A stretch of 40,214 nt of DNA from positions 26,053 to 66,266 of the forward strand of contig NZ_CACVCH010000056.1 of the NCBI RefSeq assembly GCF_902729425.1, written 5' to 3'. The stretch is from Magnetospirillum sp. SS-4. Lineage in GTDB: Bacteria > Pseudomonadota > Alphaproteobacteria > Rhodospirillales > Magnetospirillaceae. The notes below the pieces were generated by a model, which saw only the letters and a program-made list of their open reading frames with translations, made no database searches and was not told where the DNA came from. A program made the translations under genes and the position numbers. The first letter of the stretch is position 1. Every line of letters begins with the position of its first letter. Shown here piece by piece: positions 8,202 through 16,061 of this stretch.

Positions 8202-8867
8202 ATGCGCAGACTGATTGCCGCGATGATGCTGACCCTGCTGGGCTGGACCGCCCATGCCCAAGGGGTCACCGATCAGACCATGATGGTGGGCAAGGCGGTC
8301 ACCACGGTGGAGCGCCTCAAGGCCGACGCCAATCTGTCCAAGCCCCTGGCCGATGCCCTGGCCCGCGCCCGCGCCGTGCTGGTGATTCCCGATCTGGTCA
8401 AGGGCGGCTTCATCCTGGGCGCCCAGTACGGCACCGGCGTCCTGCTGGCCCGCTCGCCCGACGGGCGCTGGAGCGGCCCGGCGTTTTATTCCATCGCCGC
8501 CGGCAGCGTCGGCCTCCAGATCGGCTTACAGGACGCCGAGGCGGTCTACGTCATCATGAGCGAGGGCGGGCTGAGGGCGGTGGTCGATAACCAGTTCAAG
8601 GCCGGGGCCGGGGCCGGGGTCGCCGTCGCCACTTTCGGGGCGGGGGCCGAGGCCAACACCACCACCAATATCGGCGCCGACATCTACGCCTTTTCCAGGG
8701 CGGTCGGGCTGTATGGCGGCGCGGCGCTGGATGGCGCCGGCATTCTGGCCCGCCATTCGTGGAACGCCGCCTATTACGGCGGCAATCCGACGCCCGAGGA
8801 CATCTTGTTCCATCGCGGCGTCGACAACCGCCAGGCCGACCGCTTGCGCGAGATGCTGTCCAGGTAA
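8202..8867 (+). CDS. Exported lipid-binding SYLF-domain protein
   Basis: This 221-residue protein has a signal peptide (residues 1-19, ending AHA before QGVTDQT) and then a SYLF/Ysc84 domain. LADALARARAVLVIPDLVKGG, FILGAQYGTGVLLAR and SGPAFYSIAAGSVGLQIG are typical of the family. ALDGAGILARHSWNAAYYGG near the end is the usual C-terminal block. SYLF proteins bind phosphoinositides in eukaryotes; the bacterial exported members are common but of uncertain function. GGGAGG lies before the ATG. The gene stands alone between two minus-strand operons and is followed by an FNR-like site belonging to the next small gene. Confidence 0.88.
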   Translation: MRRLIAAMMLTLLGWTAHAQGVTDQTMMVGKAVTTVERLKADANLSKPLADALARARAVLVIPDLVKGGFILGAQYGTGVLLARSPDGRWSGPAFYSIAAGSVGLQIGLQDAEAVYVIMSEGGLRAVVDNQFKAGAGAGVAVATFGAGAEANTTTNIGADIYAFSRAVGLYGGAALDGAGILARHSWNAAYYGGNPTPEDILFHRGVDNRQADRLREMLSR

Positions 8868-8876
8868 TCCCGCCCG

Positions 8877-8918
8877 CTGATCCAGATCAAGGCGCCGGCC
8901 GGATCGGGCGGGTATTCT
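8877..8918 (+). promoter_or_regulatory. FNR/Anr-type site with class II promoter spacing
   Basis: CTGAT-CCAG-ATCAA at 8877-8890 differs from the FNR consensus TTGAT-N4-ATCAA at one base. A TATTCT -10-like hexamer lies at 8913-8918. A start about 7 nt downstream would put the centre of the FNR site near -41.5, the standard position for class II activation. The start codon of the small membrane ORF is at 8952. The spacing is seen in the sequence; activation under low oxygen is inferred. Confidence 0.55.
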
Positions 8919-8927
8919 TGACCTTGG

Positions 8928-9272
8928 TCATGTGGGAGATGGAGGGTCATCATGGTCATCGACGATACCGCGCGCGTCGCTCTCGGATTCCTGGTCGCCA
9001 TCCTGGCGGTGACCGGCGGCCTGACCTGGTTCGTGCTCAGCCGGATGAAGTAGGCTTCGGCCTTCCGCCGCCCGGCGCTGGACCTCGGTCAGGACGAACA
9101 CCCGGATCGCCGAGGACAGGTTGCCCGTTCGCGTCGAATCGATCTCGGCCACCAGTTGGTTGAGCGATTGGCCGCGCCCGTCGGCGATCGTCTTCAGCTC
9201 GTCCCAGAAGGCCGTTTCCAGGGTGACGCTGGTGGCATGCCCGGCGATCAGCACCGACCGCTTGGCGATCAT
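8928..9272 (-). CDS. Ribbon-helix-helix domain protein
   Basis: The first 70 residues of this 114-residue frame match the RHH_4-type family seen across Rhodospirillales: MIAKRSVLIAGHATSVTLE, then FWDELKTIADGRGQSLNQLV and GNLSSAIRVFVLTEVQRR. These are a beta strand and two helices that would dimerise and bind DNA. Its ATG shares one base with the NRPS stop (TGATG), so it is the last gene of that operon and could regulate it. Residues from about 74 on are the antisense of the small membrane ORF and are low in pattern, so the gene may have lost an earlier stop. Family members usually end near residue 75-90. Confidence 0.8.
   Translation of the reverse strand: MIAKRSVLIAGHATSVTLETAFWDELKTIADGRGQSLNQLVAEIDSTRTGNLSSAIRVFVLTEVQRRAAEGRSLLHPAEHEPGQAAGHRQDGDQESESDARGIVDDHDDPPSPT
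8952..9053 (+). CDS. Small single-span membrane protein (33 aa)
   Basis: This short reading frame starts with an ATG preceded by GGAGGG at 5 to 6 nt. It encodes MVIDDTARVALG, a hydrophobic span of about 20 residues (FLVAILAVTGG, then LTWFVLS), and a basic end RMK, the shape of a small inner-membrane accessory protein. An FNR-like site and a -10 box sit at the right distance upstream. It lies wholly antisense to the last third of the ribbon-helix-helix gene, whose tail there looks random. I do not recognise a named family; small subunits of oxidases or respiratory complexes have this size and shape. Confidence 0.6.
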   Translation: MVIDDTARVALGFLVAILAVTGGLTWFVLSRMK

Positions 9273-12200
9273 CACGCCGCCCCCGCCAGTTCCGGCGCCC
9301 GTACCACCGGCATCGTCCGTGGACGGGCCATCCGCGGCGCCGTCTGGGCCGGGGCGCCTTCCCATTCGCCATGGGCGGGGATGGTCTCTCCCTTCATGAC
9401 GATGGTCAGGTTGCCGATGCGGGCGAACTCGCCCACATGGGTGTCGTAGAGCACGGTGGAGCCGCTGCCGATGCTGACCCCTCGGCTCAGGGAGATCCGG
9501 CCGACCTTCATCACCCGATCCTCGTAAAGATGGGTCTGCAATGCCGACAGCGAGTTGACGGTGCAGAAATCGCCGACCTCGACGCAGTCGAATTCGGTGA
9601 TGTCGGTGGTGTCCATGAACACGCCTTCGCCGAACCGGCAGCCGTACAGCCGCAGGAACCACGGCAGGAACGGCGTGCCGCGCAGGTGGTCCAGCAGCAC
9701 CTTGCCGGCCATGCCCCAATACATCACCGCCACCGCCTCGGTGCGCAGCGCCCACCACGACCACATGGGCCTGGCGGTGGGCGTGTAGATGCCCATCATC
9801 AGCCACTTGACCGCCACCGAGCATAGCGCCAGCGCCAGCGAGATGCACACCGAGGCGGCGACGAACAGCGGCAGCACCGTGGCGTAGTCGTGGCGCAGGA
9901 TCGACGGCGCCAGCACCTCGACGGTGGAGATGCCGAAGGTGATGAACAGCATGGTCGGCAGCGACACCGCGAAGGCCTCGAACACCGCCCGCCAGACGCG
10001 GCGCCAGCGCGGCGGATCGAAGGTCCAGTCGTCGCCGATGGCGTCGAAGCGCTGGCGCACCGGCAGCTTGATCGGCGGGCTGCCGAACCAGGTGTCGCCC
10101 GGCTGGATGGAGTCGTTGGCGGGTGGACGGGACTTGATGCCGATCAGGCAGCCGGCGGGAAGGCTGGCGCCCGGCGGCACCACCGCGTCGTTGCCGACGA
10201 ACACCATGGCCTCGGTCCTGACCGGCTCCAGCTCCATCCAGCCGCGCCGCACGCTTTCGTCGCCCAGTACCACCTCGTCGGCGATGAAGCATTTGGCGCC
10301 GATCTCGGTGAGATCGTAGCGGCCGGCGAGATTGCACGAGATTTCGGCGTCCTTGCCGATCTTGGCTCCCATCAGCCGGTACCACAGCCGCATGTAGACG
10401 GTGGCGTACAGCGACGACAGCGTCTCCAGCATCAGTTCGGTGGCCAGGGCGACGATCCATTTGCGGACGTAAAAGCCGCCATAGACCGAATAGGTGCCGG
10501 CGGTGACCACCGGCAGCACCGACCAGCGTATGGCGGCGATCAGCAGGACGGTCACGGCGATCAGGGCCATGGCGGTGGGCCAGGCCATCAACGGCAGCGC
10601 CAGCAGGTAATCGCGGGTTTCGGAAAGGTTGAGGACCTCGGCAACCCGCTCAAAGACGTAGAAGGCCGGAAAGATCGGCAGCAGGCTGATGGGCGGCAAG
10701 ATCACCAGCATGGCGGCGTAGAACGCGGTCAGTCCCAGCTTGCGCGCCTTGCCGGCCCGCGCCGGCTGGGGCAGCGAGTCCACGTCGACCATGCCGACCT
10801 GACGGGCGGGCGAGCCGTCCCAATGCTGGTAGCGGCCGACGCGGCCGCCGGCGGTGATGGCGGTCAGGTCGCCCAGTTCACCGCCCTGCTCGATCACCAC
10901 GTCGTGGCCGATGACGCACGAGGTCCCGATATGGGCGTCGTCGCCGATGGCGATGGTGCCGATCACCAGTTGGTCGCCGATCACTTCGGCATTGGCGAGG
11001 CGGACCTTGCCGCCGATGGCGACGCCGTCGCCGATGGTGACCAGGTCGAAGGCGCCGGCCTCCAGTTCCGAGATGACGCAGTCGCTGCCCACCCTGGCGC
11101 CCAGCAGGCGCAGATAGATGCTCATGATGGGGGTGCCCTGGAACCACTTGATGTGGGCGACGCTGACGACGCGCTGGGCCAGCCACCAGCGGAAGTAATA
11201 GGCGCCCCACAGGGGGTGGCGTCCGGGGCGGGTGCGGCCCAGGATCAGCCATTTCAGGGCGATGGACAGTGTCACCGTGCCCACGTTGATGACGGCGTAG
11301 GTCAGCATCAGGGTGGTCAGTTCGCGCAGGAAGCCGGCATCCTCGCCCGATAGCAGCATGTAGCTGACGAACACCCCCAGCCACGGCGCGGTGATCAGCG
11401 CCAGGATGAAGGGCAGGGCGACGGCCTGGGCGAGGCCGCACAGGAACCGGCGCCTCAGCGGTGGCGGCGGGAACGACAGGTCGGCCGCGACGGCGCCGTC
11501 GGCGGGGGCGCGCGCGTCCAGCACCGCGCCCATGGCTCGCAGGGTGCGGGCGGCGTAGATCTCGTTCAGGGTCAGGCTGGCCAGGGCCGGGGTCTCGCGC
11601 ACCAGCGAGACGAAGCGGGCCGCCAGCAGGGAATGGCCGCCCAGGTCCAGGAAGAAATCGGCGTCCAGCGGAACGGGCTGGCCGGGAAAGATTCGCCGGG
11701 CCGCATCCAGCAGCGCCGCCTCGGTAGCGGTGGAGGCGGCTTCCTGCGCCTCGGCGGCGACGCTTTTCAGCGGAATCCGGCCGAGCGCCCGGCGGTCCAG
11801 CTTGCCCGATGCCAGCCGCGGCAGTTCGGGCAGTTCCTGGATATGCGACGGCACCATATAGGCCGGCAATTGGCTCCGCAGCCTGTCCCTGAGGGTGGCG
11901 GCATCGATCTCGCCGGCTGGATCGTCGGCCACCACGAAGGCCACCAGCCGTTCACAGCCGCCGTCGTCACGCAGCGCCACAGCCGCATGGCGGATAGAGG
12001 GCAGGGCGGCTAGACGGGCCTCGATCTCGCCCAGTTCGACGCGAAAGCCCCTGATCTTGACCTGATCGTCGATGCGGCCGTGGAACAGCAGCTCGCCGGT
12101 CTCGCCGACGCTGACCGCGTCGCCGGAACGATAGAGGATGGGCGCGCTTCCGTCGGCGTCCCAGGGATTGGCGATAAACTTCCCGGCGGTCAGTTCGGGC

Positions 12201-13318
12201 CGCCCCAGATAACCGGCTGCCACGCCCGGCCCGCCGATCAGCAATTCCCCGGTGATTCCGGGGGGTACCGGCGCCAGGGTCCCGTCCACCACCCAGCAGA
12301 CGTAATTGGGGATGGGCCGGCCGATGGTGACCGGCTCGGTGGGACGGATTTCGGCGATCGTGGCCACCACGGTGGTCTCGGTGGGGCCGTAGGAATTGAA
12401 GATGCGGCGCCCCGGCCGGCTCCAGCGTTCGGCCACCACCGGCGGGCAGGCCTCGCCCCCCAGGATGATGATCCGCAGGCCGGCGACGTCGCGAGACAGC
12501 AGCGACAGCAGGGTCGGCACCGTGTCCAGCACGGTGATGCCCGCCTCGGTCAGGATGTCGGGCAGGCGGTCGGTTTCGGCCAGGGTCCGGCGGTCGGCGA
12601 CCCACAGCGCCGCCCCCACCAGATAGGGAATGAAGATCTCCTCCAGCGACAGGTCGAATGCGACCGAGGCGCCCTGGAACACCACGTCGCTCGGCCGGAT
12701 GCCGTAGACGGCGTTGGCGGCGCGCAGGTAATGGCAGATGTTGCGGTGGCTGATGACGATGGCCTTGGGCCTGCCGGTGGAACCCGAGGTATAGATGGCG
12801 TAGGCCGCGTCCTCCGGTCCGGCCCCCAGGACGCGGGGATCGGGCGCCGGGGCGGCGGCGGCCTTGTCCTCGGCCAGGGCCGGCAGCGGCAGCATCGGCG
12901 CCGGCAGGGGCGACGCGACGCCGCCGGCGGTGACGGCGTCGACGATGATCGCGGCGGCGGCGCAATCCCCCAGGCATTCCGCCACCCGTTCCGCCGGAGC
13001 GTCGGTGTCGAAGGGGATATAGGCGGCACCGGTGCGCAGGATGGCGAGCAGGGCGACGTGCAGGTCCAGCGACCGGCTCATCCACAGGCCGACGAAGGCG
13101 CCGCGTCCGATGCCTCGGGCGGCCAGGGCGGCGGCGACGGTCTCGACCCGCCGGGACAACTGGCCATAGGTCAGGGAGACCTCGCCGAAGGTCATGGCCC
13201 GGGCATCCGGGGTCCGGGCGGCCGTGGCGGCGAACATCTCGCTCAGCAACTCGTCGCGCAGCAGCGACGGATCGCGAAAACCGAGGAGGGGAGCGGACAA
13301 GATCGGTGACACCTGCAT
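9272..13318 (-). CDS. Pls/PosA-type membrane NRPS (amino-acid homopolymer synthetase)
   Basis: This 1348-residue protein has an adenylation domain (YTSGSTG 176-182, YGPTE 310-314, YRSGD near 400, GKLDR near 505), a carrier domain with LGGHSLL and phosphopantetheine Ser563, then six membrane segments in three pairs (about 626-693, 861-937, 1109-1174). The pairs alternate with three hexapeptide-like left-handed-helix domains (about 732-835, 981-1085, 1222-1318). There is no condensation or thioesterase domain. This is the layout of epsilon-poly-L-lysine synthetase and relatives, which join one amino acid by isopeptide bonds. My hand alignment to PheA gives pocket residues D-L-E-D-I-G-S-V-V; Glu at the third position suggests a basic substrate such as lysine or ornithine. 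It starts directly after the carrier-activating transferase. Confidence 0.88.
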   Translation of the reverse strand: MQVSPILSAPLLGFRDPSLLRDELLSEMFAATAARTPDARAMTFGEVSLTYGQLSRRVETVAAALAARGIGRGAFVGLWMSRSLDLHVALLAILRTGAAYIPFDTDAPAERVAECLGDCAAAAIIVDAVTAGGVASPLPAPMLPLPALAEDKAAAAPAPDPRVLGAGPEDAAYAIYTSGSTGRPKAIVISHRNICHYLRAANAVYGIRPSDVVFQGASVAFDLSLEEIFIPYLVGAALWVADRRTLAETDRLPDILTEAGITVLDTVPTLLSLLSRDVAGLRIIILGGEACPPVVAERWSRPGRRIFNSYGPTETTVVATIAEIRPTEPVTIGRPIPNYVCWVVDGTLAPVPPGITGELLIGGPGVAAGYLGRPELTAGKFIANPWDADGSAPILYRSGDAVSVGETGELLFHGRIDDQVKIRGFRVELGEIEARLAALPSIRHAAVALRDDGGCERLVAFVVADDPAGEIDAATLRDRLRSQLPAYMVPSHIQELPELPRLASGKLDRRALGRIPLKSVAAEAQEAASTATEAALLDAARRIFPGQPVPLDADFFLDLGGHSLLAARFVSLVRETPALASLTLNEIYAARTLRAMGAVLDARAPADGAVAADLSFPPPPLRRRFLCGLAQAVALPFILALITAPWLGVFVSYMLLSGEDAGFLRELTTLMLTYAVINVGTVTLSIALKWLILGRTRPGRHPLWGAYYFRWWLAQRVVSVAHIKWFQGTPIMSIYLRLLGARVGSDCVISELEAGAFDLVTIGDGVAIGGKVRLANAEVIGDQLVIGTIAIGDDAHIGTSCVIGHDVVIEQGGELGDLTAITAGGRVGRYQHWDGSPARQVGMVDVDSLPQPARAGKARKLGLTAFYAAMLVILPPISLLPIFPAFYVFERVAEVLNLSETRDYLLALPLMAWPTAMALIAVTVLLIAAIRWSVLPVVTAGTYSVYGGFYVRKWIVALATELMLETLSSLYATVYMRLWYRLMGAKIGKDAEISCNLAGRYDLTEIGAKCFIADEVVLGDESVRRGWMELEPVRTEAMVFVGNDAVVPPGASLPAGCLIGIKSRPPANDSIQPGDTWFGSPPIKLPVRQRFDAIGDDWTFDPPRWRRVWRAVFEAFAVSLPTMLFITFGISTVEVLAPSILRHDYATVLPLFVAASVCISLALALCSVAVKWLMMGIYTPTARPMWSWWALRTEAVAVMYWGMAGKVLLDHLRGTPFLPWFLRLYGCRFGEGVFMDTTDITEFDCVEVGDFCTVNSLSALQTHLYEDRVMKVGRISLSRGVSIGSGSTVLYDTHVGEFARIGNLTIVMKGETIPAHGEWEGAPAQTAPRMARPRTMPVVRAPELAGAA

Positions 13319-13930
13319 TCAAGATGCTCGGCCGGGCGGTTCCGATTCGGCTTGTGCCCGGGCGATTACGACGAAAGCCTCGTCGACGAGGGTGGTATAC
13401 CAGACGACGGTATGGGTCGCATCATCGATCTTGGTCCGCGCCGCCGGCCAGGGGGGGGGCTGATCCCGGACGTCGGCGCTGAAATCCGGTCTTTCCAGAC
13501 CGCCGCCGATGCCGCGTCCCATCGCCTTCAGCACCGCTTCCTTGCCGGTCCACAGCCGGGCGAAGGCCAGCGGCCGCCGCTCGGGCGGCAGGGTGTCCAG
13601 CCAGTCGGCCTCGGCCGGCGCGAACAGGCCGCGGGCGACCGCCTCGCCATGGCGGCAATGGGGCAGGGTTTCCACGTCGACCCCCACCGGTCCTTGCCTG
13701 GAAACCGCGATGGCCAGCAGGCCGTCGCGGCCGGTGGAGCCGATCCACAGCTTGCGGCGGGGGGCCGCCAGAGCCGGCTTTCCCCATTGGTCGCGGGCGA
13801 TGACGATGTCGGTCTCGGCGCAGTCCAGTTCGTCCGACAGATGGCGTCGGAGCAGCCGGTCGCGGGCGTCGCGATGTCCGGCGACGTCCCTGTGCAGCCA
13901 AAGCCCGTCGTCGAGGCGAAGCGGCGTCAT
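13319..13930 (-). CDS. Sfp-type 4'-phosphopantetheinyl transferase
   Basis: This 203-residue protein carries the two hallmarks of the Sfp/Gsp superfamily: GVDVE (the Mg-binding acid pair) near residue 80 and LWTGKEAVLKAMGRGI near residue 125. It transfers phosphopantetheine from CoA to the serine of a carrier domain. Its stop codon touches the NRPS start (TGAATG, no gap), so its partner is almost certainly Ser563 of that synthetase. It is transcribed first in the three-gene operon, divergent from the methyltransferase-like gene with 83 nt between them. Confidence 0.9.
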   Translation of the reverse strand: MTPLRLDDGLWLHRDVAGHRDARDRLLRRHLSDELDCAETDIVIARDQWGKPALAAPRRKLWIGSTGRDGLLAIAVSRQGPVGVDVETLPHCRHGEAVARGLFAPAEADWLDTLPPERRPLAFARLWTGKEAVLKAMGRGIGGGLERPDFSADVRDQPPPWPAARTKIDDATHTVVWYTTLVDEAFVVIARAQAESEPPGRAS

Positions 13931-14013
13931 GGCGAATCGCCGGCGTCGGAATATGTGCGCCTGACTCCGGCTTGGTCTAGGATGGAGGACCGCACCGGTG
14001 GCCGAGGTCTTCC

Positions 14014-14871
14014 ATGAGTCAGTCCAACCTGTTTTACGAGGACGCCTGGCCGAGGCGGCTCGACCTCCTCAAATGGATCGTCGACGGCGGCGAAACCGAC
14101 CGCACGCGGGTGATCAACCTGTATCAGCGCGAGGTGGCGGTGCCGTCGGAAAGGCCCCTGGTGGTCAACGGCCACGCCTTCGCCTCGCCCCGGACTCCCG
14201 GCGGGCATTCCATGGTCAATCCCATCGGGGTTCTCGGGCAGATGTTCATGTCGCCCTTCCATCTGAAGGGAAGCCTCGCCGCCGCCTGGATCGGGGACAT
14301 GCTGGCCGGCGAGGACTTCGACCATGTCTGCGAGCTGGGGGCGGGGTGGGGGCCGAATCTGTTCGCCCTGCATGCCGAGGGACTCGATCCCGGCATCGGT
14401 CTGCACGGCGGGGAACTGGTTCCGGCCGCCCGCGCCATGATGAATCTGCTGGCGGCGCTGTCGCCGCCGGTTCCGCTCGACGTGTTTCCCGTCGACCTGT
14501 CGGCGCCCGACATCTCTGGGCTGGACATTCCCGACCGGAGCCGGCGGGTCCTGTTCTTCACCGCCCATGCCGTCGAGTATGCCGGCGATATCGGCGAGGC
14601 CTTCTTCCTTCACCTGATGGCCGAATTTCCCAACATGGTCATGCTCCACTTCGAGCCGATCGGCTTTCAGATCGATCCGGACTCGGCCAACCCGTTCGTG
14701 CGCGCCCAGGCGGAATACATTCGGGACAAGGGGGGGAACACCGATCTGTTCGCGGTCATCGAAAGCCTGAGGAAGCGGCGGAAGATCGACGTCTCGTATG
14801 TTCACAAGGACTTCGTCGGCGTCGACCTCAAGAACTTCACGTCGATCCTGCGGTGGGAACCGCGCCGCTGA
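14014..14871 (+). CDS. SAM-dependent methyltransferase-like protein
   Basis: This 285-residue soluble protein has a methyltransferase motif I, HVCELGAGWGPNLF (core ELGAGWG at residues 107-113), followed by GIGLHGGELVPAARAMMNLL, which would be the acidic ribose-binding region. The N-terminal 100 residues (YEDAWPRRLDLLKWI) are not a family I can name; some putative sugar or peptide methyltransferases have this layout. The start is set by GAGGTC shortly before the ATG. It is divergent from the NRPS operon and could share a control region, but no evidence ties its substrate to that pathway. Confidence 0.65.
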   Translation: MSQSNLFYEDAWPRRLDLLKWIVDGGETDRTRVINLYQREVAVPSERPLVVNGHAFASPRTPGGHSMVNPIGVLGQMFMSPFHLKGSLAAAWIGDMLAGEDFDHVCELGAGWGPNLFALHAEGLDPGIGLHGGELVPAARAMMNLLAALSPPVPLDVFPVDLSAPDISGLDIPDRSRRVLFFTAHAVEYAGDIGEAFFLHLMAEFPNMVMLHFEPIGFQIDPDSANPFVRAQAEYIRDKGGNTDLFAVIESLRKRRKIDVSYVHKDFVGVDLKNFTSILRWEPRR

Positions 14872-14877
14872 ACGCGA

Positions 14878-14914
14878 CCGCCCGGAATCTCCGGCGGCTT
14901 CCCCGTCCGGGCGG
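14878..14914. terminator. Possible bidirectional hairpin between convergent genes
   Basis: CCGCCCGGA (14878-14886) pairs perfectly with TCCGGGCGG (14906-14914) around a 19-nt loop, in the short gap between the convergent methyltransferase-like gene and the 74-residue small gene. No T-tract follows on either side, so rho-independent function is doubtful. Confidence 0.35.
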
Positions 14915-14932
14915 AATCGCGTCATGGCCGGC

Positions 14933-15157
14933 TTACTGGCCGGGAGTGCGGCAGATGGTCTTGATGGGGCCGCGGGGGTTGCCGGACATCTCGGCGATCT
15001 TGCGGTCCTGGGCCTCGATCAGCCACTTGGCGGGGGCGTCGCCCTCGGGGCCGAGCAGTTCGGCGCTGGCGATCTTGCGGTTGGAACTGAGGCTGCCGTC
15101 CTCGTAAACGACGTTGAACAGGACATAGGTATTATCGGTGGGCTTCTTGCGGGCCAC
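14933..15157 (-). CDS. Conserved small protein of unknown function (74 aa)
   Basis: The reading starts at a GTG with GAGGAGAAA before it and gives MARKKPTDNTYVLFNVVYED, then GSLSSNRKIASAELLG and a mixed hydrophilic end. It has no membrane span or signal peptide and looks like a compact soluble beta-alpha protein. It sits in a run of three small minus-strand genes. I do not recognise a function. The composition and good ribosome site argue that it is real. Confidence 0.65.
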   Translation of the reverse strand: MARKKPTDNTYVLFNVVYEDGSLSSNRKIASAELLGPEGDAPAKWLIEAQDRKIAEMSGNPRGPIKTICRTPGQ

Positions 15158-15216
15158 GGTGCTTTCTCCTCATGATCGCGGCGGGGCATAGGCCTCGCCG
15201 CACCGTCCGGCAAGGA

Positions 15217-15393
15217 CTATTGCCCGGAAGTCTGATCGGACGGCGGTTCGCCGTCAGCATCGCCTTCCGGGGTGGGCGTGGCCTTGCGTCGGGCGGTGTC
15301 CTCCTCCATCTGGCGCTTCTTTTCGTTCTTCTTGGCCTCCTTGGCGCGGTTGCGGTCGTTGCGCATCTGGTTGTAGTTCGGCTTGAACGCCAT
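15217..15393 (-). CDS. Small Lys/Arg/Glu-rich protein (58 aa)
   Basis: The start at 15393 has AAAGAGAG about 5 nt upstream. The product begins MAFKPNYNQMRNDRNRAKEA and continues as a strongly charged helix (KKNEKKRQMEED), then an acidic, Pro-rich tail. The open frame extends upstream with a random-looking sequence that I excluded. Such charged-helix mini-proteins are common in Rhodospirillales; the composition suggests nucleic-acid or ribosome contact, but no function is known to me. Confidence 0.7.
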   Translation of the reverse strand: MAFKPNYNQMRNDRNRAKEAKKNEKKRQMEEDTARRKATPTPEGDADGEPPSDQTSGQ

Positions 15394-15407
15394 GGGCTCT
15401 CTTTCAA

Positions 15408-15599
15408 TCAGGCTTCGGGAATGACGGGAACGGCCCGTCTGGCCGCGCTGGCGGCTGGGCGCCAGCCCACATACACCACCCGGCGGTGCTCGACGCACCA
15501 GGGGCCGCCGTCACGGGTGGGAATACCGCACCAAGTCGCCGTGCCGGATCTGACGTCGCCATGAATCCAGCGGCAACAATTGTCCTTGGGTCTGTCCAT
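15408..15599 (-). CDS. Mini-protein with a GcrA-like C-terminal zinc finger
   Basis: This 63-residue product reads DNCCRWIHGDV, then TATWCGIPTRD and GPWCVEHRRVVYV. Cys8/Cys9, Cys24, Cys35 and His38 have the spacing and flanking residues of the zinc-binding C-terminal end of GcrA, the alphaproteobacterial cell-cycle regulator (pattern CRW..G, then FCG, then YC..H). The DNA-binding N-terminal domain of GcrA is absent. AGAGGA precedes the ATG. It could be a stand-alone zinc module that competes with GcrA or contacts the same partner, but that is conjecture. Confidence 0.6.
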   Translation of the reverse strand: MDRPKDNCCRWIHGDVRSGTATWCGIPTRDGGPWCVEHRRVVYVGWRPAASAARRAVPVIPEA

Positions 15600-16061
15600 G
15601 CAGAAATCCTCTGATGTGCGGAATCCCCATTATGTCAGATATTTAGCGGTAATTCCACGTCACCATATCCTGCTGATATTGCAGTGCAAAATGACTTTTC
15701 CGTCGGGATTGTTGATTTTCTGGGCGGCTGGCGACTATTTCCATCCCGCTCTATCCGGGCGAAGACGGGGCGATTGAGTGGAAACGAGCGTTCTTGACAT
15801 TGCACCGCAATAGGCGCAGGGTCCGCCTGCCCGGACGATACGCGTTCGGTTCGCTCGCGACAGCGCGCACGGTGTGAGCCTCTTCCAGTGGAAGACGGTC
15901 CGCCTTCCGTCCCGAGCCCTTATCCCCTTGCCCTTGGCTTGCCGGCCGCGCGTCCGGCGGCACCGACCAGACCCCGAGATACCGCCGGGGTTCTTCCCGC
16001 CGTTGTTCGCCGGCCTGAAGGCGCGAAGCGGATGAGACGGCTTGTTGATGAAAGAGACCTT
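15600..16061. other. Long leader/promoter region upstream of the DEAD-box gene
   Basis: This 462-base gap separates the divergent GcrA-like gene and the helicase. The left part (about 15610-15720) is notably AT-rich, as promoter DNA often is. A TTGACA -35-like hexamer occurs at 15794-15799, but I find no convincing -10 at the right distance. Bases 15888-16061 are open in the helicase frame, but the sequence there looks random and the family N-terminus begins at 16062, so I read it as a long 5' leader. Cold-shock-type DEAD-box genes often have such leaders. Confidence 0.4.

Noticed and set aside
9890-11353. 487-codon plus-strand frame
   Set aside because: It is antisense to the NRPS membrane region and has shadow composition (Gly, His, Gln, Asp).
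15888-16061. N-terminal extension of the DEAD-box protein
   Set aside because: The extra residues look random and the family N-terminus plus a ribosome site are at 16062.
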